Positions 39,118 to 48,800 of a DNA stretch of 64,000 nucleotides are shown here, piece after piece. The translations under genes were made by a program, and so were the position numbers. Under the pieces are notes generated by a model. The model ran no database searches. It saw nothing but the letters and a program-made list of their open reading frames with translations, and had not been told where the DNA came from. Each line of letters starts with the position of its first letter. The stretch's first letter is position 1. Origin of the DNA: 3-1-20CM-4-69-9 sp035623685 (GTDB lineage Bacteria; Actinomycetota; Thermoleophilia; Gaiellales; Gaiellaceae); contig DASPSY010000081.1 of NCBI GenBank assembly GCA_035623685.1, positions 21,562 to 85,561 on the forward strand. Direction: 5' to 3'.

Positions 39118-40328
39118 GCAAGCAGATCTACCCGCCGTCGATCACCGGCAAGGGCGCGAGCTTCGCAGAAGGCGGCAGCGTCTACGACCACAAGTTCGGC
39201 GCAGGCGACCCGTACACGCTCGGCGTCGAGGAGGAGTACATGCTGCTCGACTGCGAGACGTTCGACCTCGTCCAGCACGTCGACACCGTCCTCGCCGCGG
39301 TGAGCGGCCACGAGCTCGAGGCGCGAATCGCGCCCGAGCTGATGCAGTCGGTGCTCGAGATTGCAACGCCGGTGTGCCGGACGGCCGCGGACGTCGCCGA
39401 CCAGCTGCGCAAGCTGCGCGGCTACGTGTGCGAGACGGCGCGCGCGCAGGGACTGCGCGTCGGCTCCGCGGGCACGCATCCGTTCTCGCTCTTCGAGCGC
39501 CAGCGCATCACGGCCCGCGATCGCTACCGCACACTCGTCGACCAGCTGCAGTACGTCGCGCGCCGCGAGCTGATCTTCGGCATGCACGTCCACGTCGCCG
39601 TCGACGATCCGGAGAAGGCGATCAAGGTCGTCAACGGCCTGCTGACCCACCTCGCCCAACTGCTCGCCCTGTCCGCATCGTCGCCGTTCTGGCGCGGCGA
39701 GCCGACCGGGCTCGCGTCGTCGCGCCAGATGGTGTTCGCAGCGTTCCCGCGCTCCGGGCCGCCACCACGGTTCAAGGACTACGACGACTACGCGTCTGTC
39801 GTCGGCCAGCTCGAGAAGACTGGCTGCATCCCGGACTACACCCACATCTGGTGGGACATCCGTCCGCATCCCCGGCTCGGCACGATCGAGATCCGGATCT
39901 GCGACGCGACCACGCGACTGGACGACGTCATCGCGCTGACGGCGTACTGTCAGGCGCTCGTGAAGCACTACTGCGAGCAGCACGAGCGCGGTGAGGAGAT
40001 CCCGTCCTACCACCGGATCCTCACCGCCGAGAACAAATGGCTCGCCGCCCGCTACGGGCTCGAGGCTCCCGTGATGGATCTCGCCACCGGGCGAAGGAAC
40101 CGCGTGCCGGTCGCCCAGGTCATCCGTCGGACGCTGAAGGAGATCGAGCCGCACGCACGCGAGCTCGGCTCGGACGGCGAGCTCGAGGGCGTGCGCGACA
40201 TCCTCGCGCGCGGCAATAGCGCCGACCGGCAGCTTCGCATCTTCAACGCCAACCGCGACATCGTCGAGGTCGTCGCGGAGATCGCGGACGCGACCGAGGC
40301 GATCGACGTGCCCGTGGCAGCGCACTAG
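39114..40328 (+). CDS. GCS2/YbdK-type carboxylate-amine ligase
   Basis: A 404-residue glutamate-cysteine-ligase-2 family enzyme. Signatures are LGVEEEYMLLD near 34-44, GTHPF, FGMHVHVAVDD, HIWWDIRPHPRLGTIEIRICD and NKWLAARYG. YbdK-type proteins join glutamate to an amino compound using ATP, often weakly acting on cysteine, and the real product here is unknown. It is translationally coupled to the RidA-family gene. The TGA-containing peroxiredoxin gene follows after 11 nt, which suggests a thiol/redox-related operon. Confidence 0.88.
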   Translation: MSKQIYPPSITGKGASFAEGGSVYDHKFGAGDPYTLGVEEEYMLLDCETFDLVQHVDTVLAAVSGHELEARIAPELMQSVLEIATPVCRTAADVADQLRKLRGYVCETARAQGLRVGSAGTHPFSLFERQRITARDRYRTLVDQLQYVARRELIFGMHVHVAVDDPEKAIKVVNGLLTHLAQLLALSASSPFWRGEPTGLASSRQMVFAAFPRSGPPPRFKDYDDYASVVGQLEKTGCIPDYTHIWWDIRPHPRLGTIEIRICDATTRLDDVIALTAYCQALVKHYCEQHERGEEIPSYHRILTAENKWLAARYGLEAPVMDLATGRRNRVPVAQVIRRTLKEIEPHARELGSDGELEGVRDILARGNSADRQLRIFNANRDIVEVVAEIADATEAIDVPVAAH

Positions 40329-40339
40329 GGTCGCTCGAA

Positions 40340-40798
40340 GTGCTCGAGCCCGGACGGCAGGTTCCCGACGTCTCGGTCTGGGTCGGGCCGAACGAACGGA
40401 GGACGATCGCCGAGGTGCTCGACGGCCGTCGTGCGCTCTTCCTCTTCTACCTGTTCGACTGGACTTCGACCTGAACGGACGAGCTCGAGCTCCTGCGTGA
40501 CAGGAGCGCGGAGTTCGAGGAGCTGGGTGTGCGGCCGTTCGGCGTCTCCCGTGATTCGCCCTGGACGCACATCGCGTGGGCGCAGGTGCTCGATCTGAAC
40601 TTCCCGCTGCTCTCCGACTGGAACGGCGACGCGGTCCGCGCGTTCGACGTTGCGCAGGAGTACCGCGGCCTCGCCGACGTCGCCGGACGAAGTGCGTTCC
40701 TCGTCGACGCGGACGGTACGGTCCGCGGCTCATGGGGCTACGCGAACACGGAGGTGCCCGACTTCGACGAGCTGCTGACGGCCGCGCGGGCTTCGTAG
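40340..40798 (+). CDS. AhpE-like peroxiredoxin with in-frame TGA at the catalytic position (predicted selenoprotein)
   Basis: Reading from GTG 40340 to TAG 40798 gives 152 codons with one internal TGA at codon 45 (40472-40474). The frame reads LFLFYLFDWTST-TGA-TDELELLRD, then SAEFEELGV, PLLSDW and GRSAFLVDADG. This aligns with AhpE-type peroxiredoxins, whose peroxidatic cysteine is residue 45 in a TxxC motif with Glu three residues later and a distal Arg. Here these are T42-S-T-U45, E48 and R117. There is no other cysteine. The TGA therefore most likely encodes selenocysteine. TAGGG, 9 nt before the GTG, is a possible ribosome-binding site. An ordinary reading would keep only codons after 40474. 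Confidence 0.82.
40489..40507 (+). promoter_or_regulatory. SECIS-like hairpin for selenocysteine insertion
   Basis: GCTCCTG (40489-40495) pairs perfectly with CAGGAGC (40501-40507) around the 5-nt loop CGTGA, which has G then U near its 5' side. It begins 14 nt after the TGA. CTCGA (40484-40488) can extend it by pairing with TCGAG (40515-40519). Spacing and loop fit the bacterial SECIS that binds SelB. Confidence 0.65.
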
Positions 40799-42696
40799 CG
40801 CTCGCGGTCTCGCTCTACCTCGCCGCGGGAGTCAGCGCGACCTGGCCTGCGGTGATCCACTTCCGCTCGGATTTCCTCTCCGGGGGCGCGCCGGGCCACG
40901 GTGAGGCGTCGCCGGGCGACCATCTGCAGACGCTGTACCACTGGTGGTTGGTCGGCCATCAGCTCGAGCACGGGCACGCACCGTGGCTCGACCCGTACTC
41001 GTTCCGGCCCGAGGCGGGCGCGCAGCCGAACTTCCCGGGCTGGCCCTTCGGCTTCGTCTACTGGCCGCTCAGCGCTGCCTTCGGCCTGGTCGTCGGGTGG
41101 AACCTGACGCAGCTCCTGATCTACGTCCTCGCAGGGCTGTTCGCCTGCATGTGGCTGCGGGAGCTCGGACTGCCGCGCGGACCGTCGCTCGCCGGCGGCC
41201 TCGTCTTCGCGATCGCTCCGTACCGCGTGCAGCAGAGCGTCGGGCACCTGCTCGGCCCGATCTCGATCATGCTGCCGCTGTCGCTCTGGGCGGTCGAGCG
41301 CGCGCGGAAAGGGAGCGCATGGTGGCTGCTGGTCGGCGGCGCAGCGCTCGCCACGATCCCGCTCTCCGGTCAGGTGCATCTCGCGCTCGGTGCGATTCCG
41401 TTCTTCCTCGCCTACGCGCTCGTGCGTCTGCGGAACAGGGTCGTACCCGTGCTCGCGTGCGCCGTGGCCGGGATCGGCGCCGGTCTCGTCGTTCGCCAGA
41501 CCGTGATCGTCGGCTCGACCCAAGCCGGCGGCCGCTCGCTCACCGAGATCAGCTTCTACTCCGCGCGCTGGGGCGACTTTCTCGCGCGCCACGTCGACCA
41601 CGCGCGCAGCGAGCAGTTCGTCTACCTCGGCTGGCTGACGCCGTTGCTCGCGCTGGCCGGGCTCGTCCTCCTCTTCCGCAGTCGCCGGATCGGGCTCGCG
41701 GTCGTCCTCGGCCTCGGCGCGCTGATCCCGATCCTGCTCGCGGTCGGGACGCGTCTGCCGCTCTACTCGGCGCTCTGGCAAGCGCTGCCGCCGTTCCGGT
41801 TTCCCCGGGTCCCCGAGAGACTGTTGCCGATCGCGTGCCTCTGCCTCGCCGGGCTCGTCGCGTACGCGCTCGGACAGGCTCGTCGGACTGCGCTGATCAG
41901 CGTGCTCGCGATCGCGCTGCTGTTCGTCGACCTACACGCCCGCGTCTACGGTCGGTCCGCCCCGGGCAACCCGCAGTCCGTCGCCGCGGTCCGGGGACGG
42001 CTCCTCGAGCTGCCGGTCTTCGACCCCGGAGTGGACTCCGGCAGCGTCTACCTCTGGTACGACACGGCCGCGCAGGTCCAGCGGCCCGGCGGCTACTCGA
42101 CGACCGCGCCCAAGGTCGCGAAGAGCACGGCGCGTCGGCTCGAGCGGCTGAACTGCGGGGACTGGAGCGGCGACACCGCCGCGCTGCTCGAGCGGCTCGG
42201 CGTCCGGACGATCGCCGTCCACGAGGGACTGTACGTCCGCAACTCCGCGGTCCCCGATCGCTCCTGGTTCGCCGTCCACGGCTTGCTCGCGCACGGCTAC
42301 GAGCCGACGGAGTCGTCGCCGAACGGACAGGTGACGCTGTATGAGCGCGGCGTGAGCCGCGTCGCCGCGGCGCAACGCGGCGTCGCTCCCGCGCAGGACC
42401 GGCCGGTGTTCTGCCAGGGCTGGTACGGGAACACCGGCTCGGGTCAGTTCATGAGCGAGCCGCACGCACCCTTCTGGTACTACGGCGGTGGCAGACTCGA
42501 GCCGAGATTCGCGCCCTCGGCCCTGCGGCGGACGTTCACCGTCGACGGGCAACCGCAACGAGGGCCGGTGCTCCGGCTCGGGCGCCGCGGCTGGCACGTG
42601 ATCACCGTCGACGTCCCGCACCTCGTGCCCGGTCCGGGCCACAAGGTCGGGCTCGAGCTTCAGGCGCTCGTCACGTCGCCGTCCCGCAACGGCTAG
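40732..42696 (+). CDS. Large polytopic membrane protein (glycosyltransferase/YfhO-like architecture)
   Basis: About 654 residues from the ATG at 40732, which lies 67 bases inside the end of the peroxiredoxin gene. No other ATG, GTG or TTG before the first helix is in frame. About ten to eleven hydrophobic segments span residues 22-420, with a loop after the first one (WPAVIHFRSDFLSGGAPGHG) and Pro/Trp-rich motifs such as FRFPRVPERLLPIA. A soluble C-terminal domain of about 230 residues follows. The layout resembles bacterial GT-C or YfhO-type membrane proteins that build cell-surface glycans, but no acceptor or sugar donor can be named. Confidence 0.7.
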   Translation: MGLREHGGARLRRAADGRAGFVALAVSLYLAAGVSATWPAVIHFRSDFLSGGAPGHGEASPGDHLQTLYHWWLVGHQLEHGHAPWLDPYSFRPEAGAQPNFPGWPFGFVYWPLSAAFGLVVGWNLTQLLIYVLAGLFACMWLRELGLPRGPSLAGGLVFAIAPYRVQQSVGHLLGPISIMLPLSLWAVERARKGSAWWLLVGGAALATIPLSGQVHLALGAIPFFLAYALVRLRNRVVPVLACAVAGIGAGLVVRQTVIVGSTQAGGRSLTEISFYSARWGDFLARHVDHARSEQFVYLGWLTPLLALAGLVLLFRSRRIGLAVVLGLGALIPILLAVGTRLPLYSALWQALPPFRFPRVPERLLPIACLCLAGLVAYALGQARRTALISVLAIALLFVDLHARVYGRSAPGNPQSVAAVRGRLLELPVFDPGVDSGSVYLWYDTAAQVQRPGGYSTTAPKVAKSTARRLERLNCGDWSGDTAALLERLGVRTIAVHEGLYVRNSAVPDRSWFAVHGLLAHGYEPTESSPNGQVTLYERGVSRVAAAQRGVAPAQDRPVFCQGWYGNTGSGQFMSEPHAPFWYYGGGRLEPRFAPSALRRTFTVDGQPQRGPVLRLGRRGWHVITVDVPHLVPGPGHKVGLELQALVTSPSRNG

Positions 42697-43175
42697 ACGT
42701 CACGCTGATCGAGAACCTTCTCCATCGTGACGAACGTCTCCTTGTACCCGAGCGAGCGGTAGAGACCCCTTGCTATGGCGTTGTCGCCCGTGACGTTCAA
42801 CGCGATGTGCGTCAAGCCGCGTTGCCGCGCGACCGCCTCGGCGAGGAGCATCGCTCCGCGACCATAGCCGCGACCGCGGTGGCGCTCGTCGATGCGGACA
42901 TTCCAGACGAAGGCGCCGCGTCGCAGGTCGCCCACCCGCTCTCCGACCCAGAGCTCCCCGACTCGCTCACCGTCGGCCTCGACGACGAACACGAGCTGCT
43001 CCGGCGACGGAGCACTTCCCGGGAACAGCGCCTCCGAGTCGCGGAGCGCCTTCGCCCGCGCCGCGTCGGGATCGGCGCCTCCGTACCCGACGAGCTCGTC
43101 GGCAAAGTCGTTCCGCGCCCGCGGTAGCCAGTCCGCGAACTCGGCCTCGCTCATCGGCCGCAGCTCGATCCCCAC
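42693..43175 (-). CDS. GNAT-family N-acetyltransferase
   Basis: A 160-residue GNAT protein. Acetyl-CoA motif A reads RIDERHRGRGYGRGAM, preceded by GAFVWNV and followed by HIALNVTGDNAIARGLYRSLGYKE, a strong match to the family. The substrate is unknown. The start is GTG at 43175. The stop shares CTAG with the membrane protein gene at 40732. Confidence 0.9.
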   Translation of the reverse strand: MGIELRPMSEAEFADWLPRARNDFADELVGYGGADPDAARAKALRDSEALFPGSAPSPEQLVFVVEADGERVGELWVGERVGDLRRGAFVWNVRIDERHRGRGYGRGAMLLAEAVARQRGLTHIALNVTGDNAIARGLYRSLGYKETFVTMEKVLDQRDV

Positions 43176-43180
43176 GACGC

Positions 43181-43186
43181 ATCCTA
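43181..43186 (-). promoter_or_regulatory. -10-like TAGGAT before the GNAT gene
   Basis: On the reverse strand TAGGAT ends 5 nt before the GTG at 43175. Confidence 0.3.
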
Positions 43187-43223
43187 GAACGACCCGGGAA
43201 CAGCGCGAGAGCGCAGGCTCGGT

Positions 43224-43229
43224 TACGGT
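43224..43229 (+). promoter_or_regulatory. -10-like TACGGT before the 43238 gene
   Basis: TACGGT ends 8 nt before the GTG at 43238. With the hexamer at 43181-43186 it makes this 62-nt gap a back-to-back promoter region. Confidence 0.3.
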
Positions 43230-43237
43230 CCGTCGTC

Positions 43238-44284
43238 GTGAACGACAACAGCGCTGCGTCCGGTGGGAACACGAGCGCGAGCACGAGAAGGGCGCCGAGG
43301 CTGACCGGCCTTCCGCTCCTCATCGCCGCGCTCTGCGTCGTGCTCGTGGTCCAGGGCGTGTTCGTCCTGTCGTACGTCGGCGCGCTGCACGAGCCGAAGC
43401 CGCACAAGGTCCCTCTCGGCGTCGTCGGCTCGCCTCGACTGCCGATCGCGCTCGGGCGTCGGTTCTCCCTGAAGCTCACGTCGTATCCGAGCGTGGCGGC
43501 AGCACGCGACGCGATCGACAAGCGGAAGATCGACGGGGCGTTCGTCTCTGGCCCGACGGGGGCGACGTTGATCGTCGCGCCCGCAGCCGGAGCCGCGATG
43601 GCTTCCGCGCTCGGCACGGCCTTCGCAGCAGGCGGAGCCGCCGTCGGCGAGCGGATCACGCTCGTCCAGGTGCACACGCTCCCGTCGAGAGATGCGAGCG
43701 GCAACGTCTCGTTCCTCGTCGTCATGGCCCTCATCATCGGCGGCTACCTCGCGTCGACGATCGGGCTCGCCTTTGGAGGTCCCGCGACGAGGCGGCGGCG
43801 ACTCGCATCACTCGCTCTCGTGTCGGTGATCGGGGCCCTGTTCACGGACGTCTTCGCGGGCCCGGTCATCGGCGCGATCCCGACGTCGAAGTTCTTCGTG
43901 CTCTGGGGCCTGTTCGTGCTCGTGATGACCGCCGTCGCGTTCGCGACCGCCGCACTGCAGACGGTGCTCGGCCCCGCGGGAACGCTCGTCGTCGTGATCG
44001 TCTTCGTGATCTTCGGAGCGCCGGCCTCTGGCGGCACGGTGCCGTCGCCGTTCCTGCCGGCGTTCTGGCGGACGTTCGGCCCGTACCTTCCCGCCGGGGC
44101 CGGCACGACGGCCGTCCGCAACACGATCTACTTCGGTGGTAACGACATCGCGAGGTCGCTGGTCATCCTCGCCGCCTACCTCGTCGCGGGTGCGTTGGTC
44201 GTGACGGTGATCAGGAGACGCCAGTCGGTGAGCGACGAGGTCGCCGAAGCGGAGGCATCCGCCGCCGCGGCGGTCGTCGTGTAA
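43238..44284 (+). CDS. Membrane protein of ABC-2/YhgE-like type
   Basis: A 348-residue protein. One N-terminal helix (about residues 25-45) is followed by an extracytoplasmic domain of about 120 residues (RRFSLKLTSYPSVAAARDAIDKRKIDGAFV), then about five helices. This layout is that of YhgE/Pip or ABC-2-type permease proteins (DUF3533-like). The partner ATPase is not in the window. The function is not known. The start is GTG. The stop abuts the stop of the convergent DUF1345 gene. Confidence 0.72.
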   Translation: MNDNSAASGGNTSASTRRAPRLTGLPLLIAALCVVLVVQGVFVLSYVGALHEPKPHKVPLGVVGSPRLPIALGRRFSLKLTSYPSVAAARDAIDKRKIDGAFVSGPTGATLIVAPAAGAAMASALGTAFAAGGAAVGERITLVQVHTLPSRDASGNVSFLVVMALIIGGYLASTIGLAFGGPATRRRRLASLALVSVIGALFTDVFAGPVIGAIPTSKFFVLWGLFVLVMTAVAFATAALQTVLGPAGTLVVVIVFVIFGAPASGGTVPSPFLPAFWRTFGPYLPAGAGTTAVRNTIYFGGNDIARSLVILAAYLVAGALVVTVIRRRQSVSDEVAEAEASAAAAVVV

Positions 44285-45016
44285 CTACTTGAGGATGTTG
44301 ACCGCACGAGCGGTGACGAGGAGCAGCGTGACCGCCGACAGCATCGATCCGGCGGCCATCAGCGTCTTCGCACTCCGGGTCAGCGGCATCGTGTCAGTCG
44401 GGCTGAAGGCGATCGAGTTCGTCATCGACGTGTAGACGTAGTCCCAGAGCCGGGGCGACCAGTCCGCCCTGGCGAGACTCGGATTGTCGTCCTGGGCGAA
44501 CTGGAAGTCCGGCTTGCGCGGTCCGTCGGCGAGCGCACGCGCGACGGGGCCGCCACAGTCGAGCTCCCAGAACGCGAGCCCGAACGCGACGACGCCGCTG
44601 AACCAGACCGTCCCGCCGCTGAAGAGCAGTTGCGTCCCGGTGATGTGCACGCCCGACGGAGCGACGAGCGCAGCCACGAGCACCACCAGACCGAGGACGC
44701 TGAACAGCCACACGAGCGCGAGCAGCGCGATCACGAGCTCGCGCCGCCGCTCCTGCCGCGCCAGCCGTTCCGGGCCGAGCAGCAGCACCGCCGACAGGAG
44801 GACGTAGGGCAAAGCGACGACGAGCCACATCCACCAGAGCTGACGTCCGAGCAGGTGCCAGTGGGCTTGACGGCTCACGAGCGCCAGCGCGATCAGCACT
44901 CCCGCTCCCACGAGTGCGAACGGCGCAGCATCCGCGCGAGCCTCCCGAACGGCCGCGTGGAGTCGACGTTGGTCGACCGGAGGAGCGGGAAGCCCGGGCT
45001 CGTCGCGCGCGGACAT
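44285..45016 (-). CDS. DUF1345 family membrane protein
   Basis: A 243-residue integral membrane protein with about six helices. The C-terminal half (SMTNSIAFSPTDTMPLTRSAK followed by a final helix) matches the DUF1345 signature. Function unknown. It has been compared loosely to ion-channel-like families because of its pore-like final helices. The ATG at 45016 begins after antisense sequence that keeps the frame open to 46117. It lies downstream of fabI on the same strand with a 44-nt gap. Confidence 0.78.
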   Translation of the reverse strand: MSARDEPGLPAPPVDQRRLHAAVREARADAAPFALVGAGVLIALALVSRQAHWHLLGRQLWWMWLVVALPYVLLSAVLLLGPERLARQERRRELVIALLALVWLFSVLGLVVLVAALVAPSGVHITGTQLLFSGGTVWFSGVVAFGLAFWELDCGGPVARALADGPRKPDFQFAQDDNPSLARADWSPRLWDYVYTSMTNSIAFSPTDTMPLTRSAKTLMAAGSMLSAVTLLLVTARAVNILK

Positions 45017-45060
45017 GCTGAGCAGCTTGGACCGCTCTCCGGACGGCCTCGCGAAGGCGA

Positions 45061-45840
45061 CTACATACCCATCGCGTGATACCCGGAGTCGACGTACAGC
45101 GTCGTCCCCGTGACGTTGCGCGCATCGTCCGACAGGAGGTACGCGGCTGCTGCTCCGACGTCGTCCGAGTCGATCGGCCGGTGGAGCGGCGAGCGTTCCT
45201 CGACGATCGCCTCCATCGTCGGGAACCCCGCGATCGAGCGGGCCGCGAGCGTGCGCACGGGCCCCGCCGAGATCGCGTTGACGCGGATGTTCTTCTGCCC
45301 GAGGTCCCACGCGAGGTAGCGCACGGACGCGTCGAGCGCGGACTTCGCAACGCCCATCACGTTGTAGTGCGGCACGGCACGCTCGCCGCCCAGGTACGTC
45401 ATCGTCAGGATCGAGCCGCCTCCGCGCGCCTCCATCAGCGGCTCCGCCGCCCTCGCGCACGCGACGAGCGAGTACGCGCTCACGTCGAGCGCCATCCAGA
45501 ACCGGTCGCGCGGCGTGTCCGTGAAGCGACCCTCGAGATCCTCGGCCGCAGCGAACGCGACCGAGTGGACGAGCAGGTCGATCCCGCCGTCGAAACGGGC
45601 GCCGACCTCGTCGAAGACACGCGCGACGTCCTCGTCCGAACGAACGTCGCACCCGGTGACGAGCGGGCTGCCGACCGACTCGGCCAGCTCGCGCACGTTC
45701 TTCTCGATCCGGTCGCCCTGAAACGTGAACGCGAGCTCGGCGCCACCCTCGGCGAGCCGCCGTGCGATCGCCCACGCGATCGAGCGTCTGTTCGCGACGC
45801 CGAGAACCAAACCTCGCTTGCCGTCGTAGGTACCCGTCAT
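45061..45840 (-). CDS. fabI: Enoyl-[acyl-carrier-protein] reductase (NADH)
   Basis: A 259-residue SDR-fold enzyme of fatty-acid elongation. The FabI-specific cofactor motif GVANRRSIAWAIA is at 14-26, and catalytic Y149, Y159 and K166 sit in the YxxxxxxMxxxK-type HYNVMGVAKS, equivalent to Y146/Y156/K163 in E. coli. MTYLGGERAVPHYN is a strong FabI signature. This is the triclosan-target type. The start ATG at 45840 is divergent from the subtilase gene with only 38 nt between. Confidence 0.95.
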   Translation of the reverse strand: MTGTYDGKRGLVLGVANRRSIAWAIARRLAEGGAELAFTFQGDRIEKNVRELAESVGSPLVTGCDVRSDEDVARVFDEVGARFDGGIDLLVHSVAFAAAEDLEGRFTDTPRDRFWMALDVSAYSLVACARAAEPLMEARGGGSILTMTYLGGERAVPHYNVMGVAKSALDASVRYLAWDLGQKNIRVNAISAGPVRTLAARSIAGFPTMEAIVEERSPLHRPIDSDDVGAAAAYLLSDDARNVTGTTLYVDSGYHAMGM

Positions 45841-45846
45841 TGCGCG

Positions 45847-45852
45847 AGCATA
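45847..45852 (-). promoter_or_regulatory. -10-like TATGCT before fabI
   Basis: On the reverse strand TATGCT ends 6 nt before the fabI ATG, inside a 38-nt divergent gap. Confidence 0.4.
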
Positions 45853-45864
45853 AATCCCTTCCGC

Positions 45865-45870
45865 TAGATT
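45865..45870 (+). promoter_or_regulatory. -10-like TAGATT before the subtilase gene
   Basis: TAGATT ends 8 nt before the TTG at 45879, just beyond the fabI element. The two promoters must overlap in their -35 regions. Confidence 0.4.
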
Positions 45871-45878
45871 GGGCTTCC

Positions 45879-48800
45879 TTGCGCCGTTCGTTCCTTCTGC
45901 TCGCGGTCGTGACGGCGCTGGCCTCCGCCCTCCCGGCAGCAGGGGCACTGATGCCGATCCGTCGAACGTTCGGCGACGTCACCGTGCCTCGCGTCCACGC
46001 GGGGCGGATCCATGTAGCCGTGACGCGAGGGCCCGACCGGATCCGCGTCATCGTCGGACTGAAGCTGCCGCCACTCGCAGCCGCGTTCGGGCGCAGCCTC
46101 GCCGGCGAGGTCGCCACCAGGCGGCTCGACGTGCACAGCGTTGCGTCCCGCGAGTACGTCGCGCGCGTCGATGCCGTGCAGCGCCGGGCCGTCGTCGAGC
46201 TCCGCCGGGCGATCCCCCAGGCGCAGGTGCAAGAGCGGTTTCAGGTCGTGCTCGACGGGATCACCGTCGAGCTCCCTGCATCGAAGCTCGCGACGCTGAC
46301 GTCGCTCGGCTTCGTCGACAAGATCTATCCGAGCGTCCGCTACACGGTCGACACGAATCGCAGTCCGAGCGTGATCGCAGCCGACGCGCTGCAGGCGGCG
46401 ACCGGCGCCAAAGGCGACGGGATGAAGATCGGGATCGTCGACGAGGGCGTCGACTACCGGAACCCGTTCTTCGACCCGAGCTCCTTCTCGTATCCCTCGG
46501 GCTTTCCGAAGGGATCGACGAAGTACACGACGCCGAAGATCATCGTCGCACGCGTCTTCCCCGGCCCGACGTCGACCGCCGCCGAGCGGGTCCCGTTCGA
46601 TCCGGCAGCGGATCACGGCACGCACGTGGCCGGCATCGCAGCGGGCGACAGCGGAACCTGCGCGCCCGCCGATCCGAACCACCCCGCCGTCTGCGGACTG
46701 TCCGGGATCGCGCCGCGCGCTCAGATCGGAAGCTATCGCGTGTTCACGACGCCGATATCGACGCCGTTCGGGATCGAGCTCGTCGCGGACACACCCGAGA
46801 CGATCGCGGGCTTCGAGGCCGCGGTCGACGACGGGATGAACGTGATCAACTTCTCGGCCGGCGCTCCCGAGACGGAGCCCGCGAACGACGCGCTCGTCGA
46901 CGCGGTCGAGAACATCGCAGCCGCGGGCGTCGTCCCGGTGATCGCTGCCGGCAACGACCGTGAGATGTTCGGACTGGGTACGGTCGGCTCGCCGGGGACC
47001 GCCCCCGACGCGATCACCGTCGCCGCGACGTCGAACCTCCACGTGTTCTCGCCGACGATGGCCGTACAGGCGCAGGACGCGCCCGACTCGGTCACGGGCA
47101 TCCCGGTCGCAGAAGACACGCTCGCTGCGTTCTTCCCGAGCGAGTTCGGCCTCGTGGCACACGAGCTGGTCGACATCGGGACGCTGACGGCGACGGGTGG
47201 AGGCGCTGTCGACCGGAGGCTGTGCGGGCCAGACAACGACCCGAACAACGCCGCGAAGACGCCGCTCGCTGCAGGAAGCCTCCGCGGCGTGATCGCGCTC
47301 GTCTCCCGCGGACACTGCTCGTTCGACTCGAAGGCGCAGCGCGCGAAGGCCGCGGGCGCGATCGGGATCCTCGTCGTCGACAACCGATCGGGAGAAGCCG
47401 ACCCGATCCCCGAGGCACTCCCGATTCCCGGCGCCATGATCGCCGACCTCGACGGTGCGAACCTCCGCACCTACCTCGATGCGCACAACGGCATGGCGCC
47501 GGTCGTGATCGGCTCGGCGATCCAGGAGGTCGAGACCGGACGGAGCGGGATCATCACGGACTTCTCCTCGGCCGGGTTGACCGACTTCCAGGACATCCTG
47601 AAGCCGGACATCTCCGCGGTCGGCGCCCAGGTGCTGTCGTCGGTCCCGCCCGAGTCGAACGACGGATCGCCGTTCGCGGTCTTCAGCGGGACGAGCATGG
47701 CGACGCCGGCGGTCGCCGGGTCTGCGGCGCTGCTGCTCGAGCTCCACCCCAGCTGGACGCCGCAGGAGGTGAAGTCCGCGCTGATGTCGACGGCGGGTCC
47801 TGCGTGGGCCGACACCCCTCGTACCGTCGAGGCGCCGGTCACACTCGAGGGCGGTGGCCTCGTGAATCTCGTCCGCGCCGCGAGCCCGCTCGTCCTCACA
47901 GACCCGGCGTCGCTGTCTTTCCGCGACCTCGACGTCACGCACGGAGCGCAGACCAAGGGCATGCTCGTCCGCGTCACCGACGCCGGCAACGGCGCCGGCA
48001 CGTGGACGATCACGCTCGACCCGCAGAGCGCGACCGCCGGCGCGTCGCTCGACCTTCCCGGCCAGGTGGACATACCGCCCGGCGGCGAGGGCGACTTCGC
48101 TGCGGTGGCCGCCGCATCAGCGGGCGCCACCCAGGGTGAGGACTACGGCTTCATCGTCCTGCACAAGGGCAGCGACACGCGGCGGATCCCGTACGCTTTC
48201 GTCGTGGCGAAGCCCGTGCTCGCGACGATGGACGCGACGCAGATCAAGCCGCGGGAGACGGGCAGCACAGCCGGCCAGAGCCGCGTCAGTGTCTACTGCT
48301 GCCCGAGCGAGCCGTTCGGCCCGCCGCCGGACTACGTCGGGCCGCCGATGGACGAGAGCGGCTCGGAACACCTCTACTCCTGGCTCGTCAAGCGGCCGCT
48401 CGTGAACATCGGCGTGTCGGTGATGGAGGAGTCGGCGGGCGCGCTCGTCGATCCGTGGTTCCTCGGATCGAAAGACGAGAACGACGTGCAGGGCTACGCC
48501 GGCACTCCCGTCAACCAGAACGAGCTGATGTTCGACTACCTGGCCGACATCGGCGCGGCCGGCTCGTCGTTCCCGCGCCAGCAGCAGTTCTACGTCGCGG
48601 TGGATTCCGGAAGCGATCCGTTCACGCACCAGGGCTTTCCGGGCTCGTACGTCCTGCGCTTCTGGCAGAACGACCTGAAGCCGCCGTCCGCGCGAGTCCT
48701 GACCAAACGCGTCGCAGCCGGAAGGCCGACGATCGTCGCGCGCGCGCTCGACACGCAGTCAGGTGTCGACCCGCTGTCGCTCTCGATCGGCTATCGCGGC

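Noticed and set aside
40340..40798. Pseudogene or nonsense mutation as the explanation of the TGA
   Set aside because: The TGA falls exactly on the catalytic residue, the downstream frame is intact and conserved, and a SECIS-like hairpin follows. Decay would not place a single change so precisely.
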